Shown: positions 16,066-23,572, numbered from the stretch's first letter. The stretch is 42,297 bases of DNA from JBBDWJ01 sp040902925 (GCA_040902925.1 JBBDWJ010000084.1:1-42297); one strand, 5' to 3'. The notes: generated by a model not told the origin, from the letters alone. Numbers and translations: made by a program.

Positions 16066-16492
16066 TTCTTTCTCTTCGCTGCGAAAATGGTTTCTTGATT
16101 AGGTCTCTAGGAAGTTTCTTGCGGCGTGCGATTGTAATTGGTTTCCGGGAGAAACAACAAGTGGATGCAGGTATGGAAACCAACATCTTGACGCATTAGC
16201 AGCCCGGCGTGTCAAGTAAAGGAGATAAATTCATACCGCAAGGAAGTTAAATCTCCCGGGGATTAGCAAGCCGCCTCAAGGAGGCCCTTGCGGGCGGGCG
16301 CTGTTCCCAGCGACGCACGAAACAGCGCTGGCGCCGGAGCCCGCGCGAGCCGGCTCGATGCGGATACTGCATGAACAGCCAGCTCTTGGCAGCCTGGGTC
16401 GTAGTCGCTTTCCCACCGGCGTTGGTGGTCTTTGCCGACGGCTTCCGCCGTGCCCGAGCAATGTCCGGCGGCCTCCCGGTGTTGCCGCACAA
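16066..16492. other. Non-coding stretch with several inverted repeats
   Basis: There is no convincing gene between aroE and the rpsT promoter. Structures seen are: a 9-bp inverted repeat TTGGTTTCC (16138-16146) / GGAAACCAA (16175-16183) close upstream of aroE; a 6-bp repeat CTTGAC (16187) / GTCAAG (16213); a small hairpin GCCTC-AAG-GAGGC (16273-16285); and an 8-bp inverted repeat GCGCTGTT (16298-16305) / AACAGCGC (16321-16328). A 112-residue minus-strand frame crosses this stretch, but its composition is arginine-rich and unlike a protein family. Confidence 0.5.
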
Positions 16493-16522
16493 TTGACAGC
16501 GACGGATGCCTCCAGCTATGCT
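16493..16522 (+). promoter_or_regulatory. Sigma-70 type promoter of rpsT
   Basis: A perfect -35 TTGACA (16493-16498) is separated by 18 bases from a -10 TATGCT (16517-16522). Transcription would start near 16529 and give a leader of about 77 bases. That leader contains a perfect hairpin at 16565-16584 and the Shine-Dalgarno AGGGAG at 16596-16601. Confidence 0.6.
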
Positions 16523-16564
16523 CGTCGTATAGCCTTTACGTTCGATCCGGATTAGGAACACGAA

Positions 16565-16584
16565 TGGCCGGCCCTCGCCGGCCA
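16565..16584 (+). promoter_or_regulatory. Leader hairpin upstream of rpsT
   Basis: TGGCCGGC-CCTC-GCCGGCCA is a perfect 8-bp, all but entirely G-C stem with a four-base loop. It ends 11 bases before the Shine-Dalgarno and 21 bases before the ATG of rpsT. S20 represses its own translation in E. coli, so a role in autoregulation is plausible but unproven here. Confidence 0.45.
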
Positions 16585-16605
16585 AACTGTTGTATAGGGA
16601 GTTCT

Positions 16606-16881
16606 ATGGCAAATACTGCCTCAGCGATTAAGCGCATCCGTCAGACCAAGAGGCGCGACGCGAGAAACCAGCGCAACGCCAGCCGTTTGAAGACCGAGGT
16701 CCGCAAGCTCAAGAAGGCGCTGGAAACCAGCGACGCTGCCTCAGCCAAGGATCTGCTCAAGCCGACCATCAGTGTCTTGGACAAGTCGGTTCAAAAAGGC
16801 GTGTTGAAGAAGAACACCGCTTCCCGCATCAAGTCGCGGCTCACGCGGCGCGTTCGGAGCTTGGCCTCCGCCAAGGCCTGA
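16606..16881 (+). CDS. rpsT: 30S ribosomal protein S20
   Basis: This 91-residue, strongly basic, helical protein binds 16S rRNA in the bottom of the 30S subunit. It begins MANTASAIKRIRQTKRRDARN, the hallmark of bacterial S20, and has the KKGVLKKNTASRIKSRL-type C-terminal helix. The ATG at 16606 follows AGGGAG at short spacing. A longer in-frame start at 16432 would add residues foreign to the family. It faces holA with an 18-base gap between stop codons; lptE-holA-rpsT is a common neighbourhood. Confidence 0.97.
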   Translation: MANTASAIKRIRQTKRRDARNQRNASRLKTEVRKLKKALETSDAASAKDLLKPTISVLDKSVQKGVLKKNTASRIKSRLTRRVRSLASAKA

Positions 16882-16899
16882 GCCCGCCCACCCCAGACC

Positions 16900-17952
16900 T
16901 CAAGCCGTCATTTCCACAACGAGTTGTTCGATGATGAGGCGGTCGTTCGGCCGCTCGCGTCGGAGATCCCGGTCGGCGTTGAACAGCCCGATCAGGGCTC
17001 GCTCCAATTCGAGGCGGGAAAACTTCTGCCCCACATCGAGGATCTGCCGTGCCCGCGCCGGCCAGATCGGCGTGCCCTGCGACTGAAACAGCCGCGTGAC
17101 CTGCGGCACCGCCCGCGCTCCTTGCTCTTTGGCCGCCAGCGCCTGACGGAAAAGCCGCGCCAGCATGCTGAGCTGCAGCGGCCAATATCCGCCCGTCTTA
17201 GCGAGCGTATCCACTAAAGCCAGAGCACGCGAACGGTCTTTTTGAGCCAGCGCGTCGGTGAGCTCGAAGACACCGCTTTGACGCGCTTCCGGAATCAGCA
17301 CTTCAAGATCCTGGCTGGTCACCGCGCGCTGGCCTCCGATGTAAAGCGACAGCTTTTCGAGATCCGCCGAGAGCCGCGACATGTCGTTGCCGAGCATCTC
17401 GACGAGTTCGGCCAGCAGGTCTAGCGCAATGTCGAGCTTGTGGTGTTTGGCGACGCGCTGCGACAGACTCGTCGCCTCATCGCTGGTGAGCGGCGCGAGC
17501 TCTACGGTTTGGGGCACCGCGGCGAAGAACTTCGCGACACGCTCGAGCTTGGTCTTGTCTTCGCGGTCGCTCCAGTCATAGCGGCGGCACTCGATCAGCA
17601 GCGTCACGCCGGGCGTGGGGTTTTTGAAGTAGGCCGCCAGCGACGCTGTCTCGGGCGAATCACCGCGCGCGGTTACCCGCCGCGGCAAAGCGGCGTCGGC
17701 GTTCATCCCGACGATCAGCCGATCCGAGGCGAACAGAGACAGCGTGCGCGCCTCGCCGAGCAGCTTGTCGAGCGGTTGATCTTTGAGGTCGATCTCGATC
17801 AGTCCGTCTCCGCGATCGGCACTGTCGCCAAGAACGGCTTTGATCAACGCTTCGCGGCAACGGTCGCGAAAGAATAGCTCGTTGCCGAGAAATAGGTAAC
17901 CGGCCGCCGGGCGGCCTTTTTCGAGTTGGGCTAGAAGGGCCTTGGGTTTCAT
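16900..17952 (-). CDS. holA: DNA polymerase III subunit delta
   Basis: This 350-residue protein is the clamp-loader subunit that opens the beta sliding clamp. The N-terminus PAAGYLFLGNELFFRDRC matches the first beta strand and helix of HolA. The middle has the VELAPLTSDEA linker and GNDMSRLSADLEKLSLYIG in domain II, and the C-terminal collar domain follows with the usual VFELTDALAQKD and KFSRLELERALIGLFNADRDLR. Length is typical. It lies 262 bases downstream of lptE on the same strand, and the gap is filled by repeats. The leader AGGTTCGATT before CATGA resembles that of the NUDIX gene. Confidence 0.93.
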   Translation of the reverse strand: MKPKALLAQLEKGRPAAGYLFLGNELFFRDRCREALIKAVLGDSADRGDGLIEIDLKDQPLDKLLGEARTLSLFASDRLIVGMNADAALPRRVTARGDSPETASLAAYFKNPTPGVTLLIECRRYDWSDREDKTKLERVAKFFAAVPQTVELAPLTSDEATSLSQRVAKHHKLDIALDLLAELVEMLGNDMSRLSADLEKLSLYIGGQRAVTSQDLEVLIPEARQSGVFELTDALAQKDRSRALALVDTLAKTGGYWPLQLSMLARLFRQALAAKEQGARAVPQVTRLFQSQGTPIWPARARQILDVGQKFSRLELERALIGLFNADRDLRRERPNDRLIIEQLVVEMTA

Positions 17953-17978
17953 GAATCGAACCTAAATGGAAGCGAGAG

Positions 17979-18085
17979 CGGCATCGATGCAGCCCGCTGC
18001 GCTCGCATCCATCGCCGCAGGGCGATCCGAGCCCCATCCGCAAGGGTAGGGCCATATTCTTCCGATGTTACCTGCATCGATGCCG
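17979..18085. repeat. 107-bp element bounded by 14-bp perfect inverted repeats
   Basis: CGGCATCGATGCAG (17979-17992) and its exact reverse complement (18072-18085) bracket repeat copy B. Each end contains the 10-base palindrome GCATCGATGC. The layout resembles a miniature inverted-repeat element, though no target-site duplication was identified and no transposase is nearby. It lies between lptE and holA. Confidence 0.55.
18011..18052 (+). repeat. Dispersed two-hairpin repeat (copy B)
   Basis: This copy has hairpin 1 (ATCGCC...GGCGAT with loop GCAG), a CCGA spacer, and hairpin 2 (GCCCCATCC-GCAA-GGGTAGGGC, with one mismatch and one wobble). Read on this strand, the second loop is GCAA, a GNRA-type tetraloop. 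It is nearly identical, in opposite orientation, to copy C. Confidence 0.7.
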
Positions 18086-18125
18086 TCATGCAGCTAGCGA
18101 CTCGATAGGATCGTTGAAAGCGTGT

Positions 18126-18166
18126 GCCCCACCCTTGCGGGTGAGGCTCGGATCGCCTACGGCGAT
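18126..18166 (-). repeat. Dispersed two-hairpin repeat (copy C, inverted)
   Basis: On the minus strand this reads ATCGCCGTAGGCGAT, then CCGA, then GCCTCACCC-GCAA-GGGTGGGGC. Hairpin 1 is a perfect 6-bp stem and hairpin 2 a 9-bp stem with one mismatch. It differs from copy B at only a handful of positions plus one indel. Copies B and C together could fold into a ~42-bp imperfect stem. Confidence 0.7.
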
Positions 18167-18214
18167 TTCCTGATTCTTAAAACCGCAATCGACGCACCAG
18201 GCCGGGTGACAACA

Positions 18215-18772
18215 CTAAAACCCCGATAGGATAGCCGAAACCATCTCGCGCGCGGCCGACCGCCCAGACCTTTGAATCGCGGCTTGGCGCTCACCGAAAT
18301 ACGCTTGCGGGTCGATGCTGACCTCGTACGTCTCGGTCAGGATCATCCGCGGGTTCTCGTAAACGACCTGGCCGGTTTCGTGGTCGCGCAGCGCGACGTG
18401 GAGGTGTGTTTCCGTCTGTACGGTCGAAGCGCGGTTGCTTTGCGGGTCGTAGGTCGCCGGAAAATCACGGAACAGCAGGATCGTGGCGTGCAACGTCGCG
18501 TCCGCACCCTCGTCGTCGGTAACGATGTGATAGCGCGTCCGGGTGATGAATTCCGAGACCACCGCTGAGCGGATGTTCTGTTCGATCTTGTACTCGGTCG
18601 TGGCGTTTTCAAAAGGAGGTATCGAGATCGAATGAATCGTGTCGGGCAGCATATTGGCGCTGCCGGCGGTACGGTAGCCGCAGGAAGCCGTCCAAAGCGG
18701 CAACGAAAGCGTTACCGCCAGAAGCGCGGCCCCGTGCGCAACGAATAACGGACCCATCGGACGGCCCCTCAT
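18215..18772 (-). CDS. lptE: LPS-assembly lipoprotein LptE
   Basis: This 185-residue outer-membrane lipoprotein should plug the LptD barrel and help insert lipopolysaccharide. A hydrophobic signal leads to the sequence WTASCGYRTAGS, with the acylated Cys followed by Gly-Tyr-Arg as in LptE proteins; the -3 position of the lipobox is Thr, which is less common. The body, with SISIPPFENATTEYKIEQNI and VVYENPRM, fits the LptE/DUF4390-like alpha-beta fold. The start ATG at 18772 overlaps the pssA stop (ATGA), so the genes are translationally coupled; much longer in-frame starts would lie inside pssA. The lptE-holA order is conserved widely. Confidence 0.88.
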   Translation of the reverse strand: MRGRPMGPLFVAHGAALLAVTLSLPLWTASCGYRTAGSANMLPDTIHSISIPPFENATTEYKIEQNIRSAVVSEFITRTRYHIVTDDEGADATLHATILLFRDFPATYDPQSNRASTVQTETHLHVALRDHETGQVVYENPRMILTETYEVSIDPQAYFGERQAAIQRSGRSAAREMVSAILSGF

Positions 18773-19641
18773 TGATTGTCCAGGACTTCGCTGTGGGGCT
18801 GCGGCTCGTTGGGTCGAAAGCGCCGCCGTGCAACGCCGGCGACCCGCGTAACGATACCGCTGGCGACAAACACCGTGGCCATCGCAAGCAGCACCGGCTG
18901 CGAAAAATTCCAGACCAAATAGATCAGCGTCGCGAAGAAGATGACCATCACCAAAGACGGAATCTGCAGCACGCTGATGTCCTTGAAGCTCGCATAGCGC
19001 CACGTCGAGACCATCAGAAACGAAAGCAGCCCGATCAGGGCCAGCCACAGTACGCCGGCAGGCCACCAATTCTCGATGGGATAACCGTCCTGAAAGTGGA
19101 TCACCGCCGCGAGCATGCCGGCCGCGGGCGGAATCGGCAGCCCCACGAAATAGCGGCGTCCGGGGCGCCCGGGATTCTTCGGCCGCGGATTGTGCTGCAC
19201 GTTGAAGCGCGCCAGCCGCGCGGCGCCGCAAGTGAGGTAGAGAAACGTGATGAGATAACCGATGCTGGGCAGCATCTTTTCGAGCCACAACAGAGAGCGC
19301 AGCTCGGGGGCGCGAATCCCCCAGGCGAAAGCCAGCACGGCGGGGGCCACGCCGAACGCAATCACATCGGAAAGCGAGTCGATCTCTTTGCCGAATTCGC
19401 TGACCGCATTCGTCATGCGCGCGATGCGGCCGTCCATGCCGTCGGTAAACACGGCCAGACCGATGGCGATGGCGGCGTGATTATAGAGCTGCGCCGCCTG
19501 CGCGCCGGCCTCCGGCGGCAGCGAGATCGCCTGCACGGTTTTCATCAGGCAGTAGTAGCCGCAGAACAGCGTGCCAACGCTGAAAATCGTGGGCAGCGCG
19601 TAGTTTCCGCGAGGCGCTTTCGCATTGGCTGGCTGGTTCAT
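18769..19641 (-). CDS. pssA: CDP-diacylglycerol-serine O-phosphatidyltransferase
   Basis: This 290-residue membrane enzyme makes phosphatidylserine from CDP-diacylglycerol and serine, the first committed step to phosphatidylethanolamine. The CDP-alcohol phosphotransferase signature D-G-x2-A-R-x8-G-x3-D-x3-D is perfect in DGRIARMTNAVSEFGKEID and the following SLSD. About eight hydrophobic helices follow the pattern of the class II (PssA, Gram-positive-type) enzymes. The gene begins 3 bases after psd, whose product decarboxylates phosphatidylserine, so successive enzymes are co-transcribed. Its stop overlaps the lptE start. Confidence 0.95.
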   Translation of the reverse strand: MNQPANAKAPRGNYALPTIFSVGTLFCGYYCLMKTVQAISLPPEAGAQAAQLYNHAAIAIGLAVFTDGMDGRIARMTNAVSEFGKEIDSLSDVIAFGVAPAVLAFAWGIRAPELRSLLWLEKMLPSIGYLITFLYLTCGAARLARFNVQHNPRPKNPGRPGRRYFVGLPIPPAAGMLAAVIHFQDGYPIENWWPAGVLWLALIGLLSFLMVSTWRYASFKDISVLQIPSLVMVIFFATLIYLVWNFSQPVLLAMATVFVASGIVTRVAGVARRRFRPNEPQPHSEVLDNQ

Positions 19642-19644
19642 GGC

Positions 19645-20250
19645 TCAAACGCTTCGACGACGCGCCAGGATCGAGCTCCCGCCGCGTACCTTGTCACCCG
19701 TGCTGACAGTCAGTTCCCAATCCGGCCCCAGAAAAACATCCACGCGGGAGCCGAACTTAATCAGACCGAAGCGTTCTCCCTTCTGGACTTCGTCGCCGAC
19801 TTTCTTGCGGCAGACGATCCGGCGCGCGATCAGGCCGGCGATCTGCCGCGTGACGACCTGCGTGTCGCCCGCACTAATGGTAACCGTGTTCTGCTCGTTG
19901 TCGGACGAAGCGTCTTCGCGGTGCGCCATGACGAACCGTCCCGGCTTGTAAGCCACTTCCGTGATGCGTCCCGCGACAGGCACGCGGTTGACGTGAACAT
20001 TGAAGATGTTCAGGAAGATGCTGACGCGCGTTCGGCCTCCATCGACCTGCCGGATATGAACCACCTTCCCATCGGCCGGCGAAACGGCCACCGGGCCGTC
20101 AGGAATAACCCGCTCAGGGTCGCGGAAGAAATAAACGCAGAACAATGCCAGAGGAAAGAAAACCGCTCCCCAGCCCGGGTGGAAAAAATAGCTGACCAAC
20201 GCGCCGGCCGTGGCCAACGCGACTCCGTAGTAAATGCCGTCCTTCTCCAT
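19645..20250 (-). CDS. psd: Phosphatidylserine decarboxylase, short form
   Basis: This 201-residue proenzyme cleaves itself to generate a pyruvoyl group and converts phosphatidylserine to phosphatidylethanolamine. The processing site is the Gly-Ser in LIKFGSRVDVFL; conserved SPADGKV, FLNIFNVHVNRVP and PGRF segments are present. Two hydrophobic helices near the N-terminus anchor it. The length matches the short archaeal/alphaproteobacterial-type enzymes. I chose ATG at 20250 (MEKDGIYYG), behind a strong extended -10, over an in-frame start 35 residues upstream. It is the first gene of psd-pssA-lptE. Confidence 0.93.
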   Translation of the reverse strand: MEKDGIYYGVALATAGALVSYFFHPGWGAVFFPLALFCVYFFRDPERVIPDGPVAVSPADGKVVHIRQVDGGRTRVSIFLNIFNVHVNRVPVAGRITEVAYKPGRFVMAHREDASSDNEQNTVTISAGDTQVVTRQIAGLIARRIVCRKKVGDEVQKGERFGLIKFGSRVDVFLGPDWELTVSTGDKVRGGSSILARRRSV

Positions 20251-20266
20251 GCGGCGATGTAAAGTT

Positions 20267-20272
20267 ATTATA
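20267..20272 (-). promoter_or_regulatory. Extended -10 promoter of the psd-pssA-lptE operon
   Basis: On the minus strand the sequence TTGGTATAAT contains a perfect TATAAT with the TGn extension. No good -35 is seen 17 bases upstream (GCGTAC), which is usual for extended -10 promoters. Transcription would start near 20260, about 10 bases before the psd ATG. Confidence 0.6.
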
Positions 20273-20315
20273 CCAATCGGTCTCCCGCGGTACGCTCGTG
20301 ATCGGCTCGACGTGG

Positions 20316-20331
20316 AGCGGGAAACCCCGCT
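20316..20331. repeat. Small hairpin between psd and the ADOP gene
   Basis: AGCGGG-AAAC-CCCGCT has 6-bp perfect arms and lies about 120 bases downstream of the ADOP stop. It could contribute to termination of the ADOP transcript, but it lacks a following T-run. Confidence 0.25.
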
Positions 20332-20453
20332 GAGAAACAATGGTTTATAGACCACAAAGCGGCGTCATGGTGGACCCCAAGCGAAACGTGACCAACTTGG
20401 CATCCCTCGCCAGAAATGGAGGTCGCCTTCAGACTGCTTCACAACCGCGGCGT

Positions 20454-23081
20454 CTATTCGTGCCGCAAGGCTACTATCGGATCGACACTGGCCGCCCGTC
20501 TTGCCGGCAGGTACGCCGCCAGCAGCGCGACAACAACCATCGCCGTGGCGCCGAGTGCAATTGGAGCCGGGTTGCCGATCGGCAAATCTTCCATCACGCT
20601 TGCCGCAAAGCGTTTGCTCCACAGCGCGATGGGAATGCCGAGCACCAGCCCCGCCGCGACCATTCTTAGCGCATCCCACAGAATCATTCGCGTGGCGTCG
20701 CCGCGCGTCGCGCCCAACGCCATGCGGATGCCGATTTCGTTGCTGCGGCGCGCTACTGTGTACGCCAGCAACCCGTAGAGGCCGATGGCGGCGAGCAGCG
20801 ACCCCAGCGCTCCAAACACGACCGACAACAGCGCCGTGAGGCGCTCGGGAACCATCGCCGCGTCGACTTGATCGGCCATCGTCGTAACGCGATCGATCTT
20901 CACGCCTTTCAGAACGTCGCTCACGGCGCGGCGGACCTCGCCCACGATTGCTGCCGGGGCCGCATCGGTCCGAAGAGTGAAGTTGCTCCCCCGCAGGCGG
21001 GGCAGATAGATGGTCTTCAAGGTAGGTTCTTGCGGGTCAATATACTTTGCATCCCCCGCCACGCCCACGATGTCGTAAGGCTCTTCGTCGCCCTCGATGG
21101 TGAAGCGCTTGCCGATCGGGTTGCCGTCGCCGAAATAGAATCGGGCCATCGTTTGGTTGATGACGGCCACGCGCGGGCCACCGTAGTCCTGAAAGGTAAA
21201 GTTGCGCCCCGCAAGCAATGGTGTGCCGTAGGTTTCGAAGTAGCCGGGCGAAACCGCGTTCAACGAGAGGTAGCGGCGCTCCCCGGGTTTGTCCTGATAG
21301 CCTTCGACGTTGACGTGCTGGCTCCATCCGGCGCCCGAGATCGGAGTCATTCCGCTGAATGCCGCGGAACGCACGCCCGGAATGGTTTCGAGACGGTCCA
21401 GCAGTTGGCGAGACGCATTCGACAGTTCCTCGGCCTCATATCCGCTGCCTTCGGGATCGAGTCTTAGCAGCAGCAGGTTGTTCTGCTCGAAGCCGAGGCC
21501 GTCTCGAAGATTCGACAGGTGGTGGAGAAACAGACCGGCCGCGCTCAGCAGCAACACCGACAGGGCGACCTGCGAGACCACCAGGCTGTTTCCGAAAAGC
21601 CGCCCGAAGCGGGTCTCGACGCCTTTGCCCGCCGCGCGCAGTGAAGACGCCGGCGCCGCTGACATGGCTCGCAACGCGGGAACCAGCCCGAATAGGACGC
21701 CGGTGAGCAGCGCGACTCCTGTCGTGAACAACAACACACGCGAATCCGGCTCGACTGGAATCTCGAGCGCCCGCGGCAGCCCAATCATTCTTCCGGACGC
21801 AATGATGCGCACCAGCGCGCCGGCGCCGAAGTAGGCGAGCCCTGCGCCGATCAGAGTGCCCGCCGTGGAAAGCAACAACGACTCGGTCAGCATCTGGCGG
21901 AGCAGCCGGATCTTGCCGGCGCCCAAGGCCACGCGCAACGCCATTTCGCGCTCGCGCGCCGCCCCGCGGGCGAGCAGCATGCTGGCCACGTTGGTGCAGG
22001 CGATCAACAGCAGCAGCCCTACGACGGCCATCACGAACAGCAACGGCCTGGCGAAGCGGTCACGCAGCAAAGTGGGGCTGGCGCGTGCCGGCTCCAAGTC
22101 AAACTTCAGGCGGCTGAGATAGTAGTCGGTCTTCAACTTGGCCTGGTCGAAGGTCTGGAAATAGAGCGTGGACAGCTCGGCCTTTGCCTGATCGAGCGAA
22201 ACCCCGGGCTTTAGGCGTCCGATCATGGCCATTCCGTGGCTGGTGGCGGCGCCCCCGATCAGCACATCGGTGGACAGTGGCACCCAGATCTGCGCGAGAG
22301 CCGGCGGCGGGATTCCAAAGAACTCCGGCTGCGTCACACCGACAATCGTGACCGGCGAATCTCTGAACCGGATTTGCGTGCCCACGATCGCAGGGTCGAG
22401 GTTGAACCTGCTTTGCCAGTAGGACCAGCTCACGACGGCCACCGGATCGGCGGTTTCGGAGTCGTCGGCCGGGCCAATCAGGCGTCCGATCGCGGGCTGG
22501 ACTCCGAGAACCTCAAAGTAGCTGCCACTTATGTATTGGGCATCGATGCTCTCGGTTTCGGAGTCTTCCACAGAGACCTGCGAGGAGTGGGGACGCGAAG
22601 CAGCGATGAGCCCTGACAACACCTGATTGTTGTCGCGCAAGTGCAGGTAAGCGTCGAAGTCGGCGTTGAGGCGTGGTTCGTTGGGAAACTGGTGCAGCAG
22701 TTCGACAAGCTGCTCTGGTTCGCGCACCGGAAGCAGACGCAACATGAGGGTATTGATGAGGCTGAAAATCGCGGTGTTGGCGCCGATGCCAAGAGCGAGG
22801 GAGAGCACAGCGACGGCGGTGAACGCGGGCGCGCGCCGCATCATGCGCAGGCCGTAGCGGACGTCCTGCCAGATCCGGTCGAGCCAGTTCCAGCGCCACA
22901 CCTCGCGGGTGATTTCGTGGATTCGCGTGCGGTTGCCGAACTCGCGGCGGGCGGCCTGCTCGGCGGCCTCGGGCGATTCGCCGCGTTCGATCCGGTCGCG
23001 CACCGCCATCGCGAAATGAGCCTGGATCTCTTCGTCGAATTCCTGCTCCCGGGGTTCGCGCGAAAACCACGGCCATCTCAT
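20454..23081 (-). CDS. MacB/FtsX-type ABC permease of the acidobacterial duplicated orphan permease (ADOP) type
   Basis: This is an 875-residue inner-membrane protein. Residues 1-60 form the charged helical permease prefix (EFDEEIQAHFAMAVRDRIERG, then AARREFGN). Transmembrane helix 1 follows at ~85-112 (APAFTAVAVLSLALGIGANTAIF), then a periplasmic MacB_PCD domain and an FtsX block (~330-450, LLFVMAVVGLLLLIACTNVASMLLARG with ALGAGKIRLLRQML). A second periplasmic domain and a second FtsX block (~745-870, NEIGIRMALGATRGDATRMIL) complete the duplication. No ATPase gene lies next to it, hence orphan. The likely role is mechanotransmission or export of lipids, peptides or drugs; the substrate is unknown. 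Its ATG overlaps the padR stop. Confidence 0.92.
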   Translation of the reverse strand: MRWPWFSREPREQEFDEEIQAHFAMAVRDRIERGESPEAAEQAARREFGNRTRIHEITREVWRWNWLDRIWQDVRYGLRMMRRAPAFTAVAVLSLALGIGANTAIFSLINTLMLRLLPVREPEQLVELLHQFPNEPRLNADFDAYLHLRDNNQVLSGLIAASRPHSSQVSVEDSETESIDAQYISGSYFEVLGVQPAIGRLIGPADDSETADPVAVVSWSYWQSRFNLDPAIVGTQIRFRDSPVTIVGVTQPEFFGIPPPALAQIWVPLSTDVLIGGAATSHGMAMIGRLKPGVSLDQAKAELSTLYFQTFDQAKLKTDYYLSRLKFDLEPARASPTLLRDRFARPLLFVMAVVGLLLLIACTNVASMLLARGAAREREMALRVALGAGKIRLLRQMLTESLLLSTAGTLIGAGLAYFGAGALVRIIASGRMIGLPRALEIPVEPDSRVLLFTTGVALLTGVLFGLVPALRAMSAAPASSLRAAGKGVETRFGRLFGNSLVVSQVALSVLLLSAAGLFLHHLSNLRDGLGFEQNNLLLLRLDPEGSGYEAEELSNASRQLLDRLETIPGVRSAAFSGMTPISGAGWSQHVNVEGYQDKPGERRYLSLNAVSPGYFETYGTPLLAGRNFTFQDYGGPRVAVINQTMARFYFGDGNPIGKRFTIEGDEEPYDIVGVAGDAKYIDPQEPTLKTIYLPRLRGSNFTLRTDAAPAAIVGEVRRAVSDVLKGVKIDRVTTMADQVDAAMVPERLTALLSVVFGALGSLLAAIGLYGLLAYTVARRSNEIGIRMALGATRGDATRMILWDALRMVAAGLVLGIPIALWSKRFAASVMEDLPIGNPAPIALGATAMVVVALLAAYLPARRAASVDPIVALRHE

Positions 23082-23446
23082 GACGTTTGACCCTCGTTGT
23101 TGGCGGGGTTCATCAGGCGGCTGATCGCCGCGCTCATCTCGTTCCAGCGGCTGTGCTCGTGGGTGAGCTGCTTTTGCCCCTCGGCGGTGAGCTGGTAATA
23201 CTTGGCGCGCTGGTTATGCTCGGAGGTGCGCCACTGGGACTCGATCCAGCCGCGCTTTTCGAGCCGATGTAGCGCCGGATACAATGATCCGGTCTCGATC
23301 TGGAAAAAATCATCCGAGCCGGCGCGAATCGCCTGCCCGATCCCGTAGCCGTGCTGCGGTTTCCAGCGGAGCGTTTGGAGGACCAACATATCGAGCGTGC
23401 CCTGTAGCAGGTCAACGCGGTTGCGCGGGTGTTCATTTCTAGCCAT
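23078..23446 (-). CDS. PadR-family transcriptional regulator
   Basis: This 122-residue winged-helix repressor begins with the family start DLLQGTLDMLVLQTLRW, followed by HGYGIGQAIR, IETGSLYPALHRLEKRGWIES and KYYQLTAEGQKQL, the full PadR helix-turn-helix and wing. The C-terminal helix is short, as in PadR subfamily 2. Its stop overlaps the start of the ADOP gene by 4 bases, so it almost certainly controls that permease and itself. A perfect palindrome TGTAGA-TAC-TCTACA lies 3 bases upstream of the start and overlaps the -10. Confidence 0.93.
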   Translation of the reverse strand: MARNEHPRNRVDLLQGTLDMLVLQTLRWKPQHGYGIGQAIRAGSDDFFQIETGSLYPALHRLEKRGWIESQWRTSEHNQRAKYYQLTAEGQKQLTHEHSRWNEMSAAISRLMNPANNEGQTS

Positions 23447-23449
23447 GGC

Positions 23450-23485
23450 TGTAGATACTCTACATCCAAGGCGATAGATTGTCTA
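23450..23485 (-). promoter_or_regulatory. padR-ADOP promoter with overlapping operator palindrome
   Basis: On the minus strand, -35 TAGACA (23480-23485) and -10 TAGAGT (23457-23462) are 17 bases apart. The palindrome TGTAGA-TAC-TCTACA (23450-23464, plus-strand reading) covers the -10 and the expected start point. The predicted start lies within about 4 bases of the padR ATG, and no Shine-Dalgarno is visible, so the mRNA may be leaderless. This is a classical autorepressor arrangement. Confidence 0.6.
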
Positions 23486-23572
23486 CTTCTTTTTCTCAGC
23501 GCGTCAGTCTCCGGCCAGGGCTCTAAGCCGGGTAACGCCACCCGCTACTCGCGGTGCATGGGCTGATCCATC

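Noticed and set aside
16525..16556. TTCGATC resembling a tRNA T-loop
   Set aside because: The flanking bases do not pair as a T-stem (ttacg against cggat) and no acceptor or anticodon arm can be built around it. No tRNA was found in the window.
16247..16585. Minus-strand open frame of 112 codons upstream of rpsT
   Set aside because: It overlaps the rpsT promoter and leader, is Arg/Ala/Thr-rich without fold-like pattern, and several other frames are equally open here.
17979..18166. The repeat cluster as a CRISPR array
   Set aside because: The units are inverted relative to each other, differ in length, and have no regular spacer series; no cas gene is present.
18772..20262. Plus-strand open frame of 496 codons opposite psd and pssA
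   Set aside because: It is fully antisense to two unmistakable enzymes, is rich in Arg, His, Gln and Asp as expected from GC-rich shadow frames, and has no recognisable motif.
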